A DNA stretch of 64,000 nucleotides from CAWANP01 sp963783445 (GCA_963783445.1 CAWANP010000018.1:60659-124658); one strand, 5' to 3'; shown: positions 1 through 10,501, numbered from the stretch's first letter. Made by a program: numbers and translations. Notes: a model not told the origin generated them from the sequence alone.

Positions 1-487
1 CTGCGTGTGAAGTGCTGACGTTGTGGCTCTGGAGGAAGAGCATCACCTCCTTGATGGCTTTTTGCTCCTCCCAGGCGCTTGTGATTCGGGCCACGCGCTG
101 TTTGCCCACGCCCAGTACTTCGCGCAGGCGCTGCGGGTCCTCCTCGATGACGCGCAGCGTATCCATCTTGAAACGGCGCACGATGCGCCGCGCTGTCACC
201 GGGCCGACTCCTTTGATGAGGCCCGAGCCCAGGTACTTTTCGATGCCGGTCGCGGTGGCCGGCAGCACGGTGGCATAGCGCTCGACCTGGAACTGGCGGC
301 CGTAGCGGGCATGGGACGCCCACTGCCCGTGCAGCCGCAGGCTCTCGCCCGGGCTGACTTCCAGCAGGTTGCCGACCACCGTCACGGTGTACTCCCGGCC
401 CTCGGGTGTGACCTGGGCGACGGTATAGCCGTTCTCCTCGTTGTAGTAGGTCATCCGCTCGATGGTGCCGACCAAGGTTTCTGACAT
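1..487 (-). CDS. recD2: RecD2-type DNA helicase, 5' part only
   Basis: About 162 codons of the amino-terminal part of a RecD/TraA-family SF1B helicase are visible. The gene reads leftward from an ATG at 487-485 and leaves the window at base 1. The start 'TYYNEENGYTVAQV' and the segment 'GIEKYLGSGLIKGVGPV' are typical of RecD2, and 'LREVLGVGKQRVARI' resembles its helix-hairpin-helix repeat. The Walker motifs lie outside the window. RecD2 proteins act in DNA repair without RecB and RecC. The reading frame is intact in the visible part. Confidence 0.85.
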   Translation of the reverse strand, partial: MSETLVGTIERMTYYNEENGYTVAQVTPEGREYTVTVVGNLLEVSPGESLRLHGQWASHARYGRQFQVERYATVLPATATGIEKYLGSGLIKGVGPVTARRIVRRFKMDTLRVIEEDPQRLREVLGVGKQRVARITSAWEEQKAIKEVMLFLQSHNVSTSHA

Positions 488-747
488 CCGCTCTAGTGTC
501 CTCAGGCCCAGCCTACCCGCACGATTGAATAAACTGTTTGCCGGTCCAAGCTTACCACAACCCCAATCGGCTGTCAACGCCCAATCGGGATCCTCCAGTA
601 GGTTTCTGCCATACTGTAGGGCGCCAACTCATGCCTGGATCGCTCAAGTAGCAGGGCGGACGCCAGCGCGAACCCGCGGGATGTTGTTCATGTCAGGGGA
701 CAATGCAGCGAACCTGCCCTGGTATGGGCGCGTCCCTCAGCCTCTGA

Positions 748-777
748 TTGCTTCCCTGCTCTGTTGTGTGGTATAAT
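748..777 (+). promoter_or_regulatory. Putative sigma-70 promoter before the DHH-CBS-nucleotidyltransferase gene
   Basis: TTGCTT at 748-753 and TATAAT at 772-777 are separated by 18 nt. The ATG of the next gene follows at 885. The rest of the 397-nt gap between the divergent recD2 and this gene shows nothing else I recognise. Confidence 0.5.
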
Positions 778-884
778 CAACGCTGCGAGTTCCCTGGAGG
801 GCTGAGCTACGCTGTCACCCGCTGCAGCGGGCTGCCAGGATTCATCTTCTATCATCTCGGAATCCCCTCAGCCCTTTTGGCACG

Positions 885-3521
885 ATGAGAGAGTCCATGG
901 GCGAACAACTGATCCTGACGCACGAAAACACCGATTTCGATGGCCTGGCGTCGCAACTGGCGGCCTGGAAGCTCTACTCCCCGGCCCAGCCTGTGCTGCC
1001 TCGCCGCCCCAACCGCAACCTGCGCGACTTTCTGACCCTGTACTGGGATGAACTGCCCTACGTGCGGCACGAGGATCTGCCCCGGCGCATGGAGGTGGAG
1101 CGCATTATTCTGGTAGATACCCAGACTCTGGTGACCCCCAAGGGCATGACGGATGACACCATCGTCCAGATCATCGATCATCATCCGCTTAGCCGCGAGC
1201 TACCGCCCCACTGGAGCTATTCTGGCGAGGAAGTGGGGGCCACGGTCACCCTGCTTCTGGAGCGGATCATCGCTGCCAGGGTCTCCCTCACGCCGGTGGA
1301 GGCCACGCTGCTGGCTCTGGGCATCTATGAGGACACTGGCTCTCTGGCCTATCCCACCACCACGGTCCGCGATCTGCGCTGCGCCACATGGCTGGCGGAG
1401 CATGGGGCCAACCTGGCCGTCGTCAGCGACTTTCTGCACCATGCCCTCACCGAGCAACAGTTGGCTCTCTACGATGCTCTGCTGGACAGCGCCGAAGCGG
1501 TCGATTTCTCCGGACATACCGTCATCATTGCCACAGCCACTGCTGAGGGCTATGTGGAAGAGATCTCTACCCTGGCCCACAAGATCCGCGACCTGTATGA
1601 CCCGGCGGGGCTGTTCCTCCTGGTAGACCTGGGCGAGTACCTGCAATTGGTGGCCCGTTCCACAACCGATGCCGTGGATGTAGGCCACATCGCCGATCAC
1701 TTTGGGGGCGGCGGTCACAGCCGGGCCGCCGCGGCGCTCGTCCGTGAGATGGATCTGGAGGCTGCCCGTCGGCATCTCACTGATTTCTTGGAGCGGCACA
1801 TTCACCCCAGCCAGACCGTGGCCCAGATCATGTCCTATGGCGTCCATACCCTCGATCCCCAAACCACGGTGGACCAAGCCGCGGATGAGATGCTGAAATA
1901 TGGATTCGAGGGCTTTCCCATCGTCGACGACGGCGGCCAGATCTTGGGCATCCTGACCCGCCGCGAGATCGATAGGGCCAGACGCCTGCGCCTGGGCAGC
2001 ATGCCGGTGAGCCACTATATGACCAAGGGCAACATCCACGTCACGCCCGCAGACTCGGTGGAGCGCCTGCAGCAGGTGATGACCCAATTCGGCGTCGGCC
2101 AGGTACCGGTGGTGGAGAGAGAAAAGAACGAGAGTACCGGGGAGATCATTGGCGTGGTCACCCGCACCGACCTGATCAAGCTGTGGACCGAGCCGCCTCA
2201 CCAGCCGCCGCGCCGGCGCGAGATCGCGCGAAAGATCGAATCTGCATTGCCGGGCCCCCTTCTCGATCTGCTCAAGCAGGCCAGCCAACTGGCCCAGGAG
2301 ATGGGTTATCCTCTATACGTCGTGGGTGGCTTTGTGCGTGACCTGTTGCTCGGGGCGCCAACCCTCGACATGGACCTGGTCGTAGAGGGCGATGCCATCC
2401 GGCTGGCCCGGCGGCTGGGCAGAAGGGTGGCCGCCCGTACCCGCAGTCACAGGCGTTTTGGTACGGCCAAGATTATCTTGGAGGGTCGCGAGAAGGAGTT
2501 TGGCATTCCCTCCCTCGACTTTGCCACAGCTCGGCTCGAGTTCTACGAGCACTCGGCCGCCCTGCCCGAAGTGGAGCGCAGTTCCATCAAGGCTGACCTC
2601 CACCGCCGCGACTTTACAATCAACACGCTGGCCATTCGCCTCGACTCGGACCACTATGGCCAACTGCTCGATTTTTATGGGGGCGAGCAGGATCTGGATG
2701 CCGCGTTGATCCGGGCCCTGCACAGCTTGAGTTTCATCGAGGATCCAACTCGCATCATGCGTGCGGCGCGATTTGAACAGCGCCTGGACTTTACCATCGA
2801 AGCCCGCACAGCGGAATTGATCGACAATGCTCTGCCCATGCTCTCCCGCGTCACGGGAGAACGCATCCGCCACGAACTCTATCTCATCCTCCGCGAGCGA
2901 GAACCCGAACGTGCTCTGTGTCGGCTGGATGACCTGAACGTGCTGGCCCAGCTCCATCCGCGCCTGTCCTGCCTTGAGGAGACCTGGGGGCTGTTCGCCA
3001 GCCTGCGCGATACCATCGCTCAAGGGCATTGGAACGTCCCACCGGCTGAAAATGGCCGCCCGGAACCAGGTCTCTACCTGGCCTTGCTCACCTATGACCT
3101 GTCGCGCCATGAGCTGGAATCGTTGGTCAATCGCCTCAAGATCTTTCGCGGTGATCTGGCCTTGCTCTACCAGGTATCGGACCTGAAACAGCGTGAGGCG
3201 GACCTCCAACAACAAGATCTCTCGAACCACGAGATCTATGCCCTGCTGCGTTTTAGTAGCTCGCCGGCTCTGATGATTCTGTGGTTGTGCACCGGGTCGG
3301 TTCGGGTGCGCGAGTGGCTGTGGTATTATGAAACCGAACTACGACATGTTCAGCCTGAAGTAGATGGCGAGTATCTCAAAGGCCTGGGCTTGAAGCCGTC
3401 GCCTCTCTTTAGCAAATTGCTGCATGCGGTTCGCGATGCTCGCCTGGACGGCGAGATCGAGACCATGGAGGAGGAAAAGGCCCTCGTCGCTCGCCTATTG
3501 GCAGAGCGGGAAAAGGGCTAG
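885..3521 (+). CDS. DHH phosphoesterase - CBS pair - poly(A) polymerase/CCA-adding enzyme fusion
   Basis: An 878-residue protein of three parts. Residues about 8-290 are a DHH/DHHA1 phosphoesterase ('ENTDFDGLAS', 'IIDHHPLS', 'GGGGHSRAAAA'). Residues about 310-445 are two CBS domains, usually adenine-nucleotide sensors. From about 475 comes a class II tRNA nucleotidyltransferase ('YVVGGFVRDLLLG' with 'DMDLV' for the two metal-binding Asp, 'RRDFTINTLAI', 'EDPTRIMRAARFE'). This family adds CCA, or only A, to tRNA 3' ends. The same domain order is known in an Aquifex A-adding enzyme and in related bacterial proteins. An alternative ATG lies at 897. The next gene starts 4 nt after the stop. Confidence 0.9.
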   Translation: MRESMGEQLILTHENTDFDGLASQLAAWKLYSPAQPVLPRRPNRNLRDFLTLYWDELPYVRHEDLPRRMEVERIILVDTQTLVTPKGMTDDTIVQIIDHHPLSRELPPHWSYSGEEVGATVTLLLERIIAARVSLTPVEATLLALGIYEDTGSLAYPTTTVRDLRCATWLAEHGANLAVVSDFLHHALTEQQLALYDALLDSAEAVDFSGHTVIIATATAEGYVEEISTLAHKIRDLYDPAGLFLLVDLGEYLQLVARSTTDAVDVGHIADHFGGGGHSRAAAALVREMDLEAARRHLTDFLERHIHPSQTVAQIMSYGVHTLDPQTTVDQAADEMLKYGFEGFPIVDDGGQILGILTRREIDRARRLRLGSMPVSHYMTKGNIHVTPADSVERLQQVMTQFGVGQVPVVEREKNESTGEIIGVVTRTDLIKLWTEPPHQPPRRREIARKIESALPGPLLDLLKQASQLAQEMGYPLYVVGGFVRDLLLGAPTLDMDLVVEGDAIRLARRLGRRVAARTRSHRRFGTAKIILEGREKEFGIPSLDFATARLEFYEHSAALPEVERSSIKADLHRRDFTINTLAIRLDSDHYGQLLDFYGGEQDLDAALIRALHSLSFIEDPTRIMRAARFEQRLDFTIEARTAELIDNALPMLSRVTGERIRHELYLILREREPERALCRLDDLNVLAQLHPRLSCLEETWGLFASLRDTIAQGHWNVPPAENGRPEPGLYLALLTYDLSRHELESLVNRLKIFRGDLALLYQVSDLKQREADLQQQDLSNHEIYALLRFSSSPALMILWLCTGSVRVREWLWYYETELRHVQPEVDGEYLKGLGLKPSPLFSKLLHAVRDARLDGEIETMEEEKALVARLLAEREKG

Positions 3522-3524
3522 CTG

Positions 3525-4094
3525 GTGGCGGAGACCGGTCGAGTACCCAGCCCTGGTCGCACTGTCGTCGTTGGTACCAGCGGATCGGGCAAGACCACGT
3601 TCGCCCACCAACTGGCACGGTGGCTGGATGTCCCTCACGTGGAATTGGATGCGATCTACTGGGGACCCAATTGGACGCCACTGCCGATTGATGCTTTTCG
3701 GGTACGTGTTGAGGAAGCGCTTAACGGCGATGCCTGGACCGCCGATGGCAATTACAGCAAGGTGCGGGATATCGTCTGGGGCCGGGCCGATACGGTCGTT
3801 TGGCTGGACTATCCTCTGCCACTGGTCATGGCCCGGGTCATCAAACGGACGTGCTATCGGACCCTAACACGGGAGGAGCTTTGGAGCGGGAATCGGGAGC
3901 GTTTTCTGGAGGCGTTTTTTGGCCGTGATTCCATTGTACTCTGGGCGCTGAGTACCTACAATCGCAGGCGAAGGGAGTATCCGACCCTCTTTGGCCGGCC
4001 CGAATACGCCCATCTGAAGGTCATACGCCTGCAATCGTCTCGTGCCGCCCGCAAGTGGCTGGATGGACAGGGACCAGTGACGGGGGACGGATGA
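3525..4094 (+). CDS. P-loop kinase of the adenylate kinase/FlaR-like type
   Basis: A 189-residue protein with a Walker A motif near the start ('VVGTSGSGKTTFA', about residues 15-27) followed by 'LDVPHVELDAIYWGPNW', the pattern of small nucleoside-kinase-like proteins often called topology modulation or FlaR-like proteins. The substrate is not known. The start is a GTG only 3 nt after the upstream stop, so the two genes probably form one transcript. No ATG lies close by in frame. Confidence 0.7.
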   Translation: MAETGRVPSPGRTVVVGTSGSGKTTFAHQLARWLDVPHVELDAIYWGPNWTPLPIDAFRVRVEEALNGDAWTADGNYSKVRDIVWGRADTVVWLDYPLPLVMARVIKRTCYRTLTREELWSGNRERFLEAFFGRDSIVLWALSTYNRRRREYPTLFGRPEYAHLKVIRLQSSRAARKWLDGQGPVTGDG

Positions 4095-4138
4095 CAAATG
4101 ACAAGGCTCCAGTCGCTAGTGTCTAGTACCCAATCATC

Positions 4139-4612
4139 ATGACCAAGATTCGAACCCATGCCCTTCGTGCCCTTGACGAACACGACATCTCCTACCAGGT
4201 GCTGCTGCATGACCGCAGGGCCACGAACGTGGAAGAGGCTGCCGCCGAACGGGGTGTGTCGATCCGCCAGGTGGTCAAGACGCTCCTGGTCCGCCGGCCG
4301 GACCGCAAGCACCTGATCGCCCTGGTACGGGGCGACCGGCGCCTGAGCCTCAAGAAACTGGCCCGCATCGCGGGCGTAAAGAGGCTGGAAATGGCGCCAG
4401 GGGCCGATGTGCCGCGCATTACAGGCTACCAGATCGGCGCTGTGGCGCCCGTAGGCCTGCGCCGCACCGACCTGCCCATCTATATCGATGAGACTATTCT
4501 GACAGAGCCGCGGGTGAGCATCAGCGCCGGACGGCACGATGCTGGCCTGGAATTGGCTACCGCAGACCTGATCCACGTCGTAAATGGACAGGTTGCTGAC
4601 ATCACAGAGTAG
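4139..4612 (+). CDS. YbaK/EbsC-family aminoacyl-tRNA deacylase
   Basis: A 157-residue single-domain protein of the YbaK/ProX-trans-editing family. It begins with 'MTKIRTHALRALDEHDISY', has the conserved region 'ERGVSIRQVVKTLLV' with the catalytic-type Lys, and ends with 'ISAGRHDAGLELATADL'. Relatives hydrolyse mischarged tRNA such as Cys-tRNA(Pro); the exact substrate here cannot be told from sequence. The frame is intact. Confidence 0.85.
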   Translation: MTKIRTHALRALDEHDISYQVLLHDRRATNVEEAAAERGVSIRQVVKTLLVRRPDRKHLIALVRGDRRLSLKKLARIAGVKRLEMAPGADVPRITGYQIGAVAPVGLRRTDLPIYIDETILTEPRVSISAGRHDAGLELATADLIHVVNGQVADITE

Positions 4613-4631
4613 AACCACGGAGCCTGGTGCC

Positions 4632-6462
4632 ATGAGCACAGCCCCACAACCCAGTACGCCCGCTTCTACCCCGGATACGACCTTGGATGAACCTCAGGGC
4701 GTACCTGACGAGGAACTCCAGGACTGGCCCATCGACCGCGCCCGCTACCGGCGTGTGGTTCGCTATTTCTCCGGCGTCATCGCCCACTTTGTCTGGTGGG
4801 AGATCATCCTGCGCGCGATCTTGGGCCGTCGTTTTGTAAGATCGCTCCTCTGCCCGGCGCTGGCAGCGCATCGCCCGGCGCTACCGGAACCTGGCCGTCG
4901 AGTTGGGCGGGGTTCTGATCAAGCTCGGCCAATTTCTCAGTGTTCGTGTAGACGTTTTGCCCTACGTCGTCACCCATGAACTGGCAGGTTTGCAGGATGA
5001 GGTTCCCGCCGAAGACCTGGCCGACATCCAGGCCGTTGTGGAGGCCGAGTATGGGCAGCCGATGAACCAGATCTTTGTCTGGTTCGCCCCACAGCCCGAA
5101 GCCGCCGCCTCCCTGGCCCAGGTTCACCGTGCCCGGCTTCTCACCGGCGACGACGTGGTCGTCAAGGTCCAGCGTCCGGGTATCGAGACAGCCGTCGCAA
5201 CCGATCTCCGGGCCATTGAGACCGTCACGCGCAGGCTCAAGCGCTACCGGCCCATCCGCCGGCGCGTCGACCTGGATCGCCTGTACGCCGAGTTCAGCCG
5301 TACCACGCGCGACGAACTGGACTTTGTGCTCGAAGGTGAAAACGCCGAGCAGTTCGCCGAGAACTTTGCCGATGATCCAGGCGTGCGCATCCCCAGGATC
5401 TTTGCCGCGTCGTCAACGCGCCGTGTCTTGATCATGGAGAACGTGGCCAGCATCAAGATCACGGACTTTTCGGCTCTGGAGGCCGCGGGTATTGACCGCA
5501 AGGAGGTCGCGCGCCGCCTCTTCGATACCTATCTGCAGCAAGTCTTTGTCTACAATTTTGTCCACGCCGATCCCCATCCCGGCAATCTGTTTGTCCAGCC
5601 CCTGCAGCCGGCGCCGGATACACCAGGTTCGTCCAGTGTACCGTCCCTCGGCCAGATGCTGTCAGGCGGGGCTCCGGGCACCCAAGACAGTGGGGGCGCG
5701 CCTTTCCGGCTTGTTTTTGTAGATTTTGGCATGGTGGCCACGGTCCCCGAGCGCGTGCGCGAGCATCTGCGTGACTTTCTCTTTGGTTTTGCCACACGCG
5801 ATGCGGCCCGGGTGGTACGCGCCTATCAGGGGGCAGGCGTACTGCTGCCCGACGCCGACCTGGCCCGCCTTGAGCAGATGGAAGCCGAGATCATGGAGCG
5901 CTACTCGGGTCTGACGCTGAGCCAGGCACAGCAGGCTGCCAGGGACGATTGGCAGGACCTGGCCCACGAGTATCGTGATGTCTTGTACGAGATGCCCTTT
6001 CAGTTCCCCACCGATCTACTCTTTGTGGGACGGGCGATCGCTATCCTTTTTGCCATGGCCACCTCACTGGACCCTGACCTTGATCCCTGGGCCGCGGTCA
6101 AGCCCTTTGCCCGGCAGATGGCGACCAGCGAAGCACAACGTGACTGGCGCGGGTTGCTGGGCGAACTGGAGCAAGCGACTCGCGTGCTTCTCTCGCTGCC
6201 CGGGCAGGCTGATCGCTTCTTCCGTCGCGCCAGCCTGGGTGAGTTGACGGTGCGTACATCCTGGCCGCCTGAAGCCATGCGAACCGTGCGCCGTGTGGAG
6301 ACAGCGGTCAATCGCCTCACCAGCGCCGTGATCTTTGCTGCACTGTTGCTGGCAGCCGTGGCCGTCTATGTGACCCAGGGCGCCGGCCTGGTCAGCTATG
6401 TCCTCTGTGCGCTGGCGGCGGTGGCGTTGCTGGCAACGCTTATCCGCAGAACCCCCGGCTGA
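4632..6462 (+). CDS. UbiB/AarF (ABC1) family atypical kinase, one frameshift
   Basis: An ABC1/ADCK-type atypical kinase of about 610 residues. The start is ATG 4632, 19 nt after the ybaK stop. The first frame runs through 'IAHFVWWEIILRAILGRR'; between about 4840 and 4860 one base is gained or lost, and the second frame continues with 'ARRYRNLAVELGGVLIKLGQ'. Family motifs follow: 'KLGQFLSVRVDVLP', 'VVKVQRPGI', 'FVHADPHPGNLFV', 'FVDFGMVATV'. Two hydrophobic segments close the protein, as in membrane-tethered UbiB proteins. Relatives support quinone or lipid metabolism. Confidence 0.85.
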
Positions 6463-6591
6463 TCTCCCAAAATGGGTTTTCGCCTTGCCTCAGATATGTT
6501 ATAATATGGGTGCCCGACCTCAGCAGGCCGGGTGACAGATCTCTCTTCAGTGACCGGTGATCCCTGAGGACCAGGGACGAGGAGGTGAGGT

Positions 6592-7491
6592 ATGCGCTGG
6601 CTTCAGTCGCAACCCGAACAAAACTCGGGCGCCATCCGCCGTTCTGTCATCGCCGGGACTTGGTATCCGGGTACGGAACAGAGTCTGGCCCGTGCCGTAG
6701 ATGGCTATTTGGCTCAAGCAGATCGGGCGCCAGGGACTGGCGAGCCGGTTCCAGGTGAGTTGCTGGCGCTCATCAGCCCGCATGCTGGCTACGCCTATTC
6801 TGGCCAGACAGCGGCCCATGCCTACCACCAGTTGCAGAGTCGAGAAGTCAAGACTGTGGTGCTGCTGGGCCCCAGTCATCGGGCCTGGGTGGGTGACTAT
6901 GCCACGAATGACGTGGATGCCTATGAAACGCCGCTGGGCCTGGTGCCCCTGGATCGGGGATTCATCATAGCTCTGGACGAAAGGGTCTCGCTGCCGCGCC
7001 TGCGCCGCGATGAGGAGCATTCGCTGGAGATCCAGTTGCCGTTCCTTCAGCGCCAACTGGGTGATTTTCAACTGGTACCGATCCTGATGAATGCCGAGGA
7101 TCCGGCCGCCGCCCAGAGGTTGGCAAAGTCCCTGGCCGAGGTTGTCCAGCAGCGCTCGTGCGGCAACCACAGTTGCGGCCGCCACCTGTTGGTGGCCAGT
7201 TCCGATCTGCACCACATCGATGACTATGAAAAAGTAGTCCGCCGTGACGAGCCGGTCGTGGAGGCCATTGCCGCCTACGATCTGAGTGTCCTCACGCCAT
7301 TGCTGATGGCGCCAGATTGTTCCGTATGCGGCCGGATGCCCATCTTGACCGTCCTACACGCGGCCAGGAACCTGGGGGCTGACGCTGTACGGATTCTCCA
7401 GCACACCAACTCGGGTGAGGTCAGCGGCCAGCGCCGGTCCGGTACGTATACGGTCGGCTATATGTCGGCCGCCATCTACAAGTCCCAATAG
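6592..7491 (+). CDS. amrB: MEMO/AmmeMemoRadiSam system protein B family
   Basis: A 299-residue MEMO1-family protein related to extradiol dioxygenases. The expected metal-pocket regions are present: 'ISPHAGYAYSG', 'LLGPSHRAW', 'EHSLEIQLPFL', 'VASSDLHHIDDYE' and 'CSVCGRMPI'. In many bacteria it sits beside an AMMECR1 protein and a radical SAM protein; those partners are not next to it here. A clear ribosome binding site (GAGGAGGTGAGG) precedes ATG 6592, and a TATAAT lies at 6500-6505 in the gap before it. Confidence 0.85.
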   Translation: MRWLQSQPEQNSGAIRRSVIAGTWYPGTEQSLARAVDGYLAQADRAPGTGEPVPGELLALISPHAGYAYSGQTAAHAYHQLQSREVKTVVLLGPSHRAWVGDYATNDVDAYETPLGLVPLDRGFIIALDERVSLPRLRRDEEHSLEIQLPFLQRQLGDFQLVPILMNAEDPAAAQRLAKSLAEVVQQRSCGNHSCGRHLLVASSDLHHIDDYEKVVRRDEPVVEAIAAYDLSVLTPLLMAPDCSVCGRMPILTVLHAARNLGADAVRILQHTNSGEVSGQRRSGTYTVGYMSAAIYKSQ

Positions 7492-7522
7492 AGCTTTGTT
7501 TTGACTACTAGCCACTAGTCCC

Positions 7523-10501
7523 ATGTTTGCCCAAGTCGTTGTCCATCGTCCTACCCACCACCAGCCCCCCGCGGGCAGTGATCCACTGCGGGGCGATGAC
7601 TCGCGCCTGCTGACCTACACCTATCGCCTGCCCGAACGCCTGCGGGAAACAGCGAGGGCCGGCCACCTGGTACAGGTCCCCCTGCGGACGAGTACTGCCC
7701 TGGGTGTAATCACATCCGTGGTAGATGCACCCCCGCCGGAACTCGCGCCAGAGGTTATCCGCGACGTGGCCGAGATCCTCGATCCCCTGCCCGTAGTCAC
7801 ACCGATCCAGATCAAACTTGCCCGCTGGCTTGCTGATGAGTATCTGGCCCCGCTGGCACAGGCGATGCGATTGATGCTGCCCCCGGGTCTTGAGGATCGG
7901 ACCACGATTGTCGTCACCCGGACGGCCACAAAGATTTCCTCGGGCGATCTGACACGCCAGGAGGTCGCGGTCCTGGAATCGCTGATGGCCAGCCGGGGCC
8001 GCATGCGCCAGAGCGCGCTGCTGAGACGGATTCGAGAAGATGACCCTGAGGCAATGCTCCACTCCCTTGCCGAAAAGGGCTTCGTCGATGCTCGCTACGC
8101 CCTGGTTCCACCCAAAGCAGCTCCGCCTCGCGTCCAATACGTCCGCCTTTTGGCCGATGAGGCGGCCATCGAGGCATCCCTGCCCCGTCTGGGCCACTCC
8201 TCAAAGCAGGCTGACGTCCTGCTGGCCTTGGCCCGCTATGTGGATGCACCGCTCACCTTGTCGGAGGTCTGCGATCTGGCCCAGTGTACCGATGGCCCGA
8301 TTCGATCCCTGGTAGAGCGAGGATGGGTGCAGATCACGAGGCGTCGCTCGTTGGTGGTGGCCTTGCCAGGGGCCGAGTCCGCTAGCTTGGACCGGGCCCC
8401 CAAACAAGATGCAGCCCTGTCCGTGCTCCTCGACCATGGCGGAACGATGGAGACAGAGGACCTTCGCAGCGAATCCGGTGCCTCCACGGCAACCGTGGCT
8501 GCGTTGGCCGAGAAGCAGTTGGTCCAGCGTATCACGGAGGGGTCGCTGGTTCTATTGACCCTCTCTCCTGACCGGGTGATGGACCGTGTCCTGGAACTAC
8601 GCAGTGCCAAAGAACATCGCTCCGTGCTGAATGCTCTACGAGGTTCCACTGGCCGCGTGTGGGTGGGGGGTATCTATGCCCAGACCGGCGCCGATCTGCG
8701 CGTCCTCAGACAGCTCGCAGAGCTCGGCCTCGTCAGCCTGCACGCCCAAGCGTACGACCGTCCTCGCCCCACGGGGCCCGAGGCGCCGCTGCGCCTGACG
8801 GCTGACCAGGAAGCTGTCCTACGGGAAATAGAGCAGGGGACGAGAGCAGCGGTAGCAGACGGAGGGCCTTTTGTGGCGCTCCTCCACGGGGTCACCGGTT
8901 CGGGCAAGACCGAGATCTATTTGCGGGCCCTGGAAAGCACCCTGGCTGCCGGCCAGCGGGCCATTGTCCTCGTGCCCGAGATCAGCCTGACGGCCCAGAC
9001 CGTCCGGCGTTTTGAGGCGCGGTTCCCAGGCCGCGTGGCGGTGCTCCACAGCCAACTGACCCTGGGCCAGCGCTACGAGGTCTGGGACCAAGTGCGCCGG
9101 GGTGATGCCGACGTGGTCATTGGTGCCCGATTGGCCCTTTTTGCTCCCATCTCGCGCTTGGGACTCATCGTAATGGACGAGGCGCACGACGATTCGTACA
9201 AGCAGGCCGAGCCAATCCCCCTGCCTGCTTACCACGCCCGGCAGGTTGCCCTGGTCTTGGGCCGGCTGACCGGGGCCGCCGTCCTAATGGGTAGCGCCAC
9301 GCCTGATCTGACGGCTTATTACCATGCCACTCAGGGAGCCTATCACCTGCTCGAACTCCCCCGCCGTATCCTGCCTGGCGCCGCCCCCGAGTCTGCCCAA
9401 GGAACTGTCAAAGGACGAAAACCGCAACATGCACATGCTCCCCTTCCCCCCGTCCATATTGCAGATCTGCGTCAGGAGCTTCGTGCCGGCAACCGGAGCA
9501 TCTTTAGCCGGGCGCTCCAGGAGGCGCTGCGTCGTACCCTGGCCGCAGGCGAGCAGGCCATCCTTTTCCTGAACCGGCGAGGGGCTGCTACCTTTGTGCT
9601 CTGCCGCGATTGCGGCTACGTGGCCCGTTGCCCCAACTGTGATACCCCCCTCACCTTGCACCGCCTGGCCCAGCGCTCCTCAGCGCGGGGCCAAGGGGGC
9701 TCGGACTCACCGCACCTGGTCTGTCATCATTGCCGGCACTGGGAACCCTCCCCAGCGCGTTGTCCAGACTGTGGAAGCCGCCACATCCGTCATTTTGGTC
9801 TGGGCACCGAGCGGGTAGAAGACGCAGTATGCCAGTTGTATCCGGATGCCCGCCTGCTCCGCTGGGACCGGGACACGGCCACCGGTCCTGACCACGAGCA
9901 GTTCTTGCAGGCATTTGTGGACCATCGTGCTGATGTGTTGATCGGCACGCAGATGATCGCCAAAGGGCTCGACCTGCCCCTGGTTACCCTGGTAGGCGTA
10001 GTGTCGGCTGACACGGCGCTCCATCTTCCTGACTATCGTGCCGCCGAGCGTGCGTTTCAGCTCTTGACCCAGGTGGCAGGGCGAGCAGGGCGTAGCTACC
10101 GGGGAGGTCAGGTCATCATTCAGACCTACAACCCCGACCATTATGCGGTCCAATCCGCCGCCCACCACGATTTTGCAGGCTTCTATCACCGGGAGCTGAC
10201 CTACCGCCGCCAACTTGGTTACCCTCCCTTCAGCCGCCTGGTAGCCCTGCGCTATAGTGAAAAGGACGCCTACCGCTGCCGCGCCGAAGCGGAACGCTTG
10301 GGCCGGTGGCTGATAGCCGAGGTCCAGCGTCTCGGCTTGGCCATCGACCTGATCGGCCCTGCTCCTTGCTTTTTCAGCCGCGTTCAGGACCGCTACCGGT
10401 GGCAGATCGTCCTTCGTGGGCGCGATCCCATGCCGCTACTCTCTGACGTGGCGCTGCCGCGGGGCTGGCGAGTCGATGTGGATCCGGTTAGTCTATTGTG
10501 A
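7523..10501 (+). CDS. priA: Primosomal protein N' (PriA), replication restart helicase
   Basis: A 992-residue PriA. It has the N-terminal 3' DNA-binding and winged-helix part, then a DEAH helicase with Walker A 'GVTGSGKTEIY' at about residue 455 and 'VMDEAHDD' at about 550. The zinc-binding insertion (from about residue 690) has 'CRDCGYVARCPNCD' and 'CHHCRHWEPSPARCPDC'. PriA reloads the replicative helicase at stalled forks. It is somewhat longer than E. coli PriA owing to an extended region between residues 150 and 430. Its 3' end overlaps the convergent nitrilase gene by 14 nt. Confidence 0.95.
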   Translation: MFAQVVVHRPTHHQPPAGSDPLRGDDSRLLTYTYRLPERLRETARAGHLVQVPLRTSTALGVITSVVDAPPPELAPEVIRDVAEILDPLPVVTPIQIKLARWLADEYLAPLAQAMRLMLPPGLEDRTTIVVTRTATKISSGDLTRQEVAVLESLMASRGRMRQSALLRRIREDDPEAMLHSLAEKGFVDARYALVPPKAAPPRVQYVRLLADEAAIEASLPRLGHSSKQADVLLALARYVDAPLTLSEVCDLAQCTDGPIRSLVERGWVQITRRRSLVVALPGAESASLDRAPKQDAALSVLLDHGGTMETEDLRSESGASTATVAALAEKQLVQRITEGSLVLLTLSPDRVMDRVLELRSAKEHRSVLNALRGSTGRVWVGGIYAQTGADLRVLRQLAELGLVSLHAQAYDRPRPTGPEAPLRLTADQEAVLREIEQGTRAAVADGGPFVALLHGVTGSGKTEIYLRALESTLAAGQRAIVLVPEISLTAQTVRRFEARFPGRVAVLHSQLTLGQRYEVWDQVRRGDADVVIGARLALFAPISRLGLIVMDEAHDDSYKQAEPIPLPAYHARQVALVLGRLTGAAVLMGSATPDLTAYYHATQGAYHLLELPRRILPGAAPESAQGTVKGRKPQHAHAPLPPVHIADLRQELRAGNRSIFSRALQEALRRTLAAGEQAILFLNRRGAATFVLCRDCGYVARCPNCDTPLTLHRLAQRSSARGQGGSDSPHLVCHHCRHWEPSPARCPDCGSRHIRHFGLGTERVEDAVCQLYPDARLLRWDRDTATGPDHEQFLQAFVDHRADVLIGTQMIAKGLDLPLVTLVGVVSADTALHLPDYRAAERAFQLLTQVAGRAGRSYRGGQVIIQTYNPDHYAVQSAAHHDFAGFYHRELTYRRQLGYPPFSRLVALRYSEKDAYRCRAEAERLGRWLIAEVQRLGLAIDLIGPAPCFFSRVQDRYRWQIVLRGRDPMPLLSDVALPRGWRVDVDPVSLL

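Noticed and set aside
23..484. Plus-strand open frames at the left edge
   Set aside because: Shadows of the recD2 5' part, which reads clearly on the minus strand.
1200..2288. Open frame of 362 codons on the minus strand
   Set aside because: Antisense to the DHH-CBS-nucleotidyltransferase gene and without family features.
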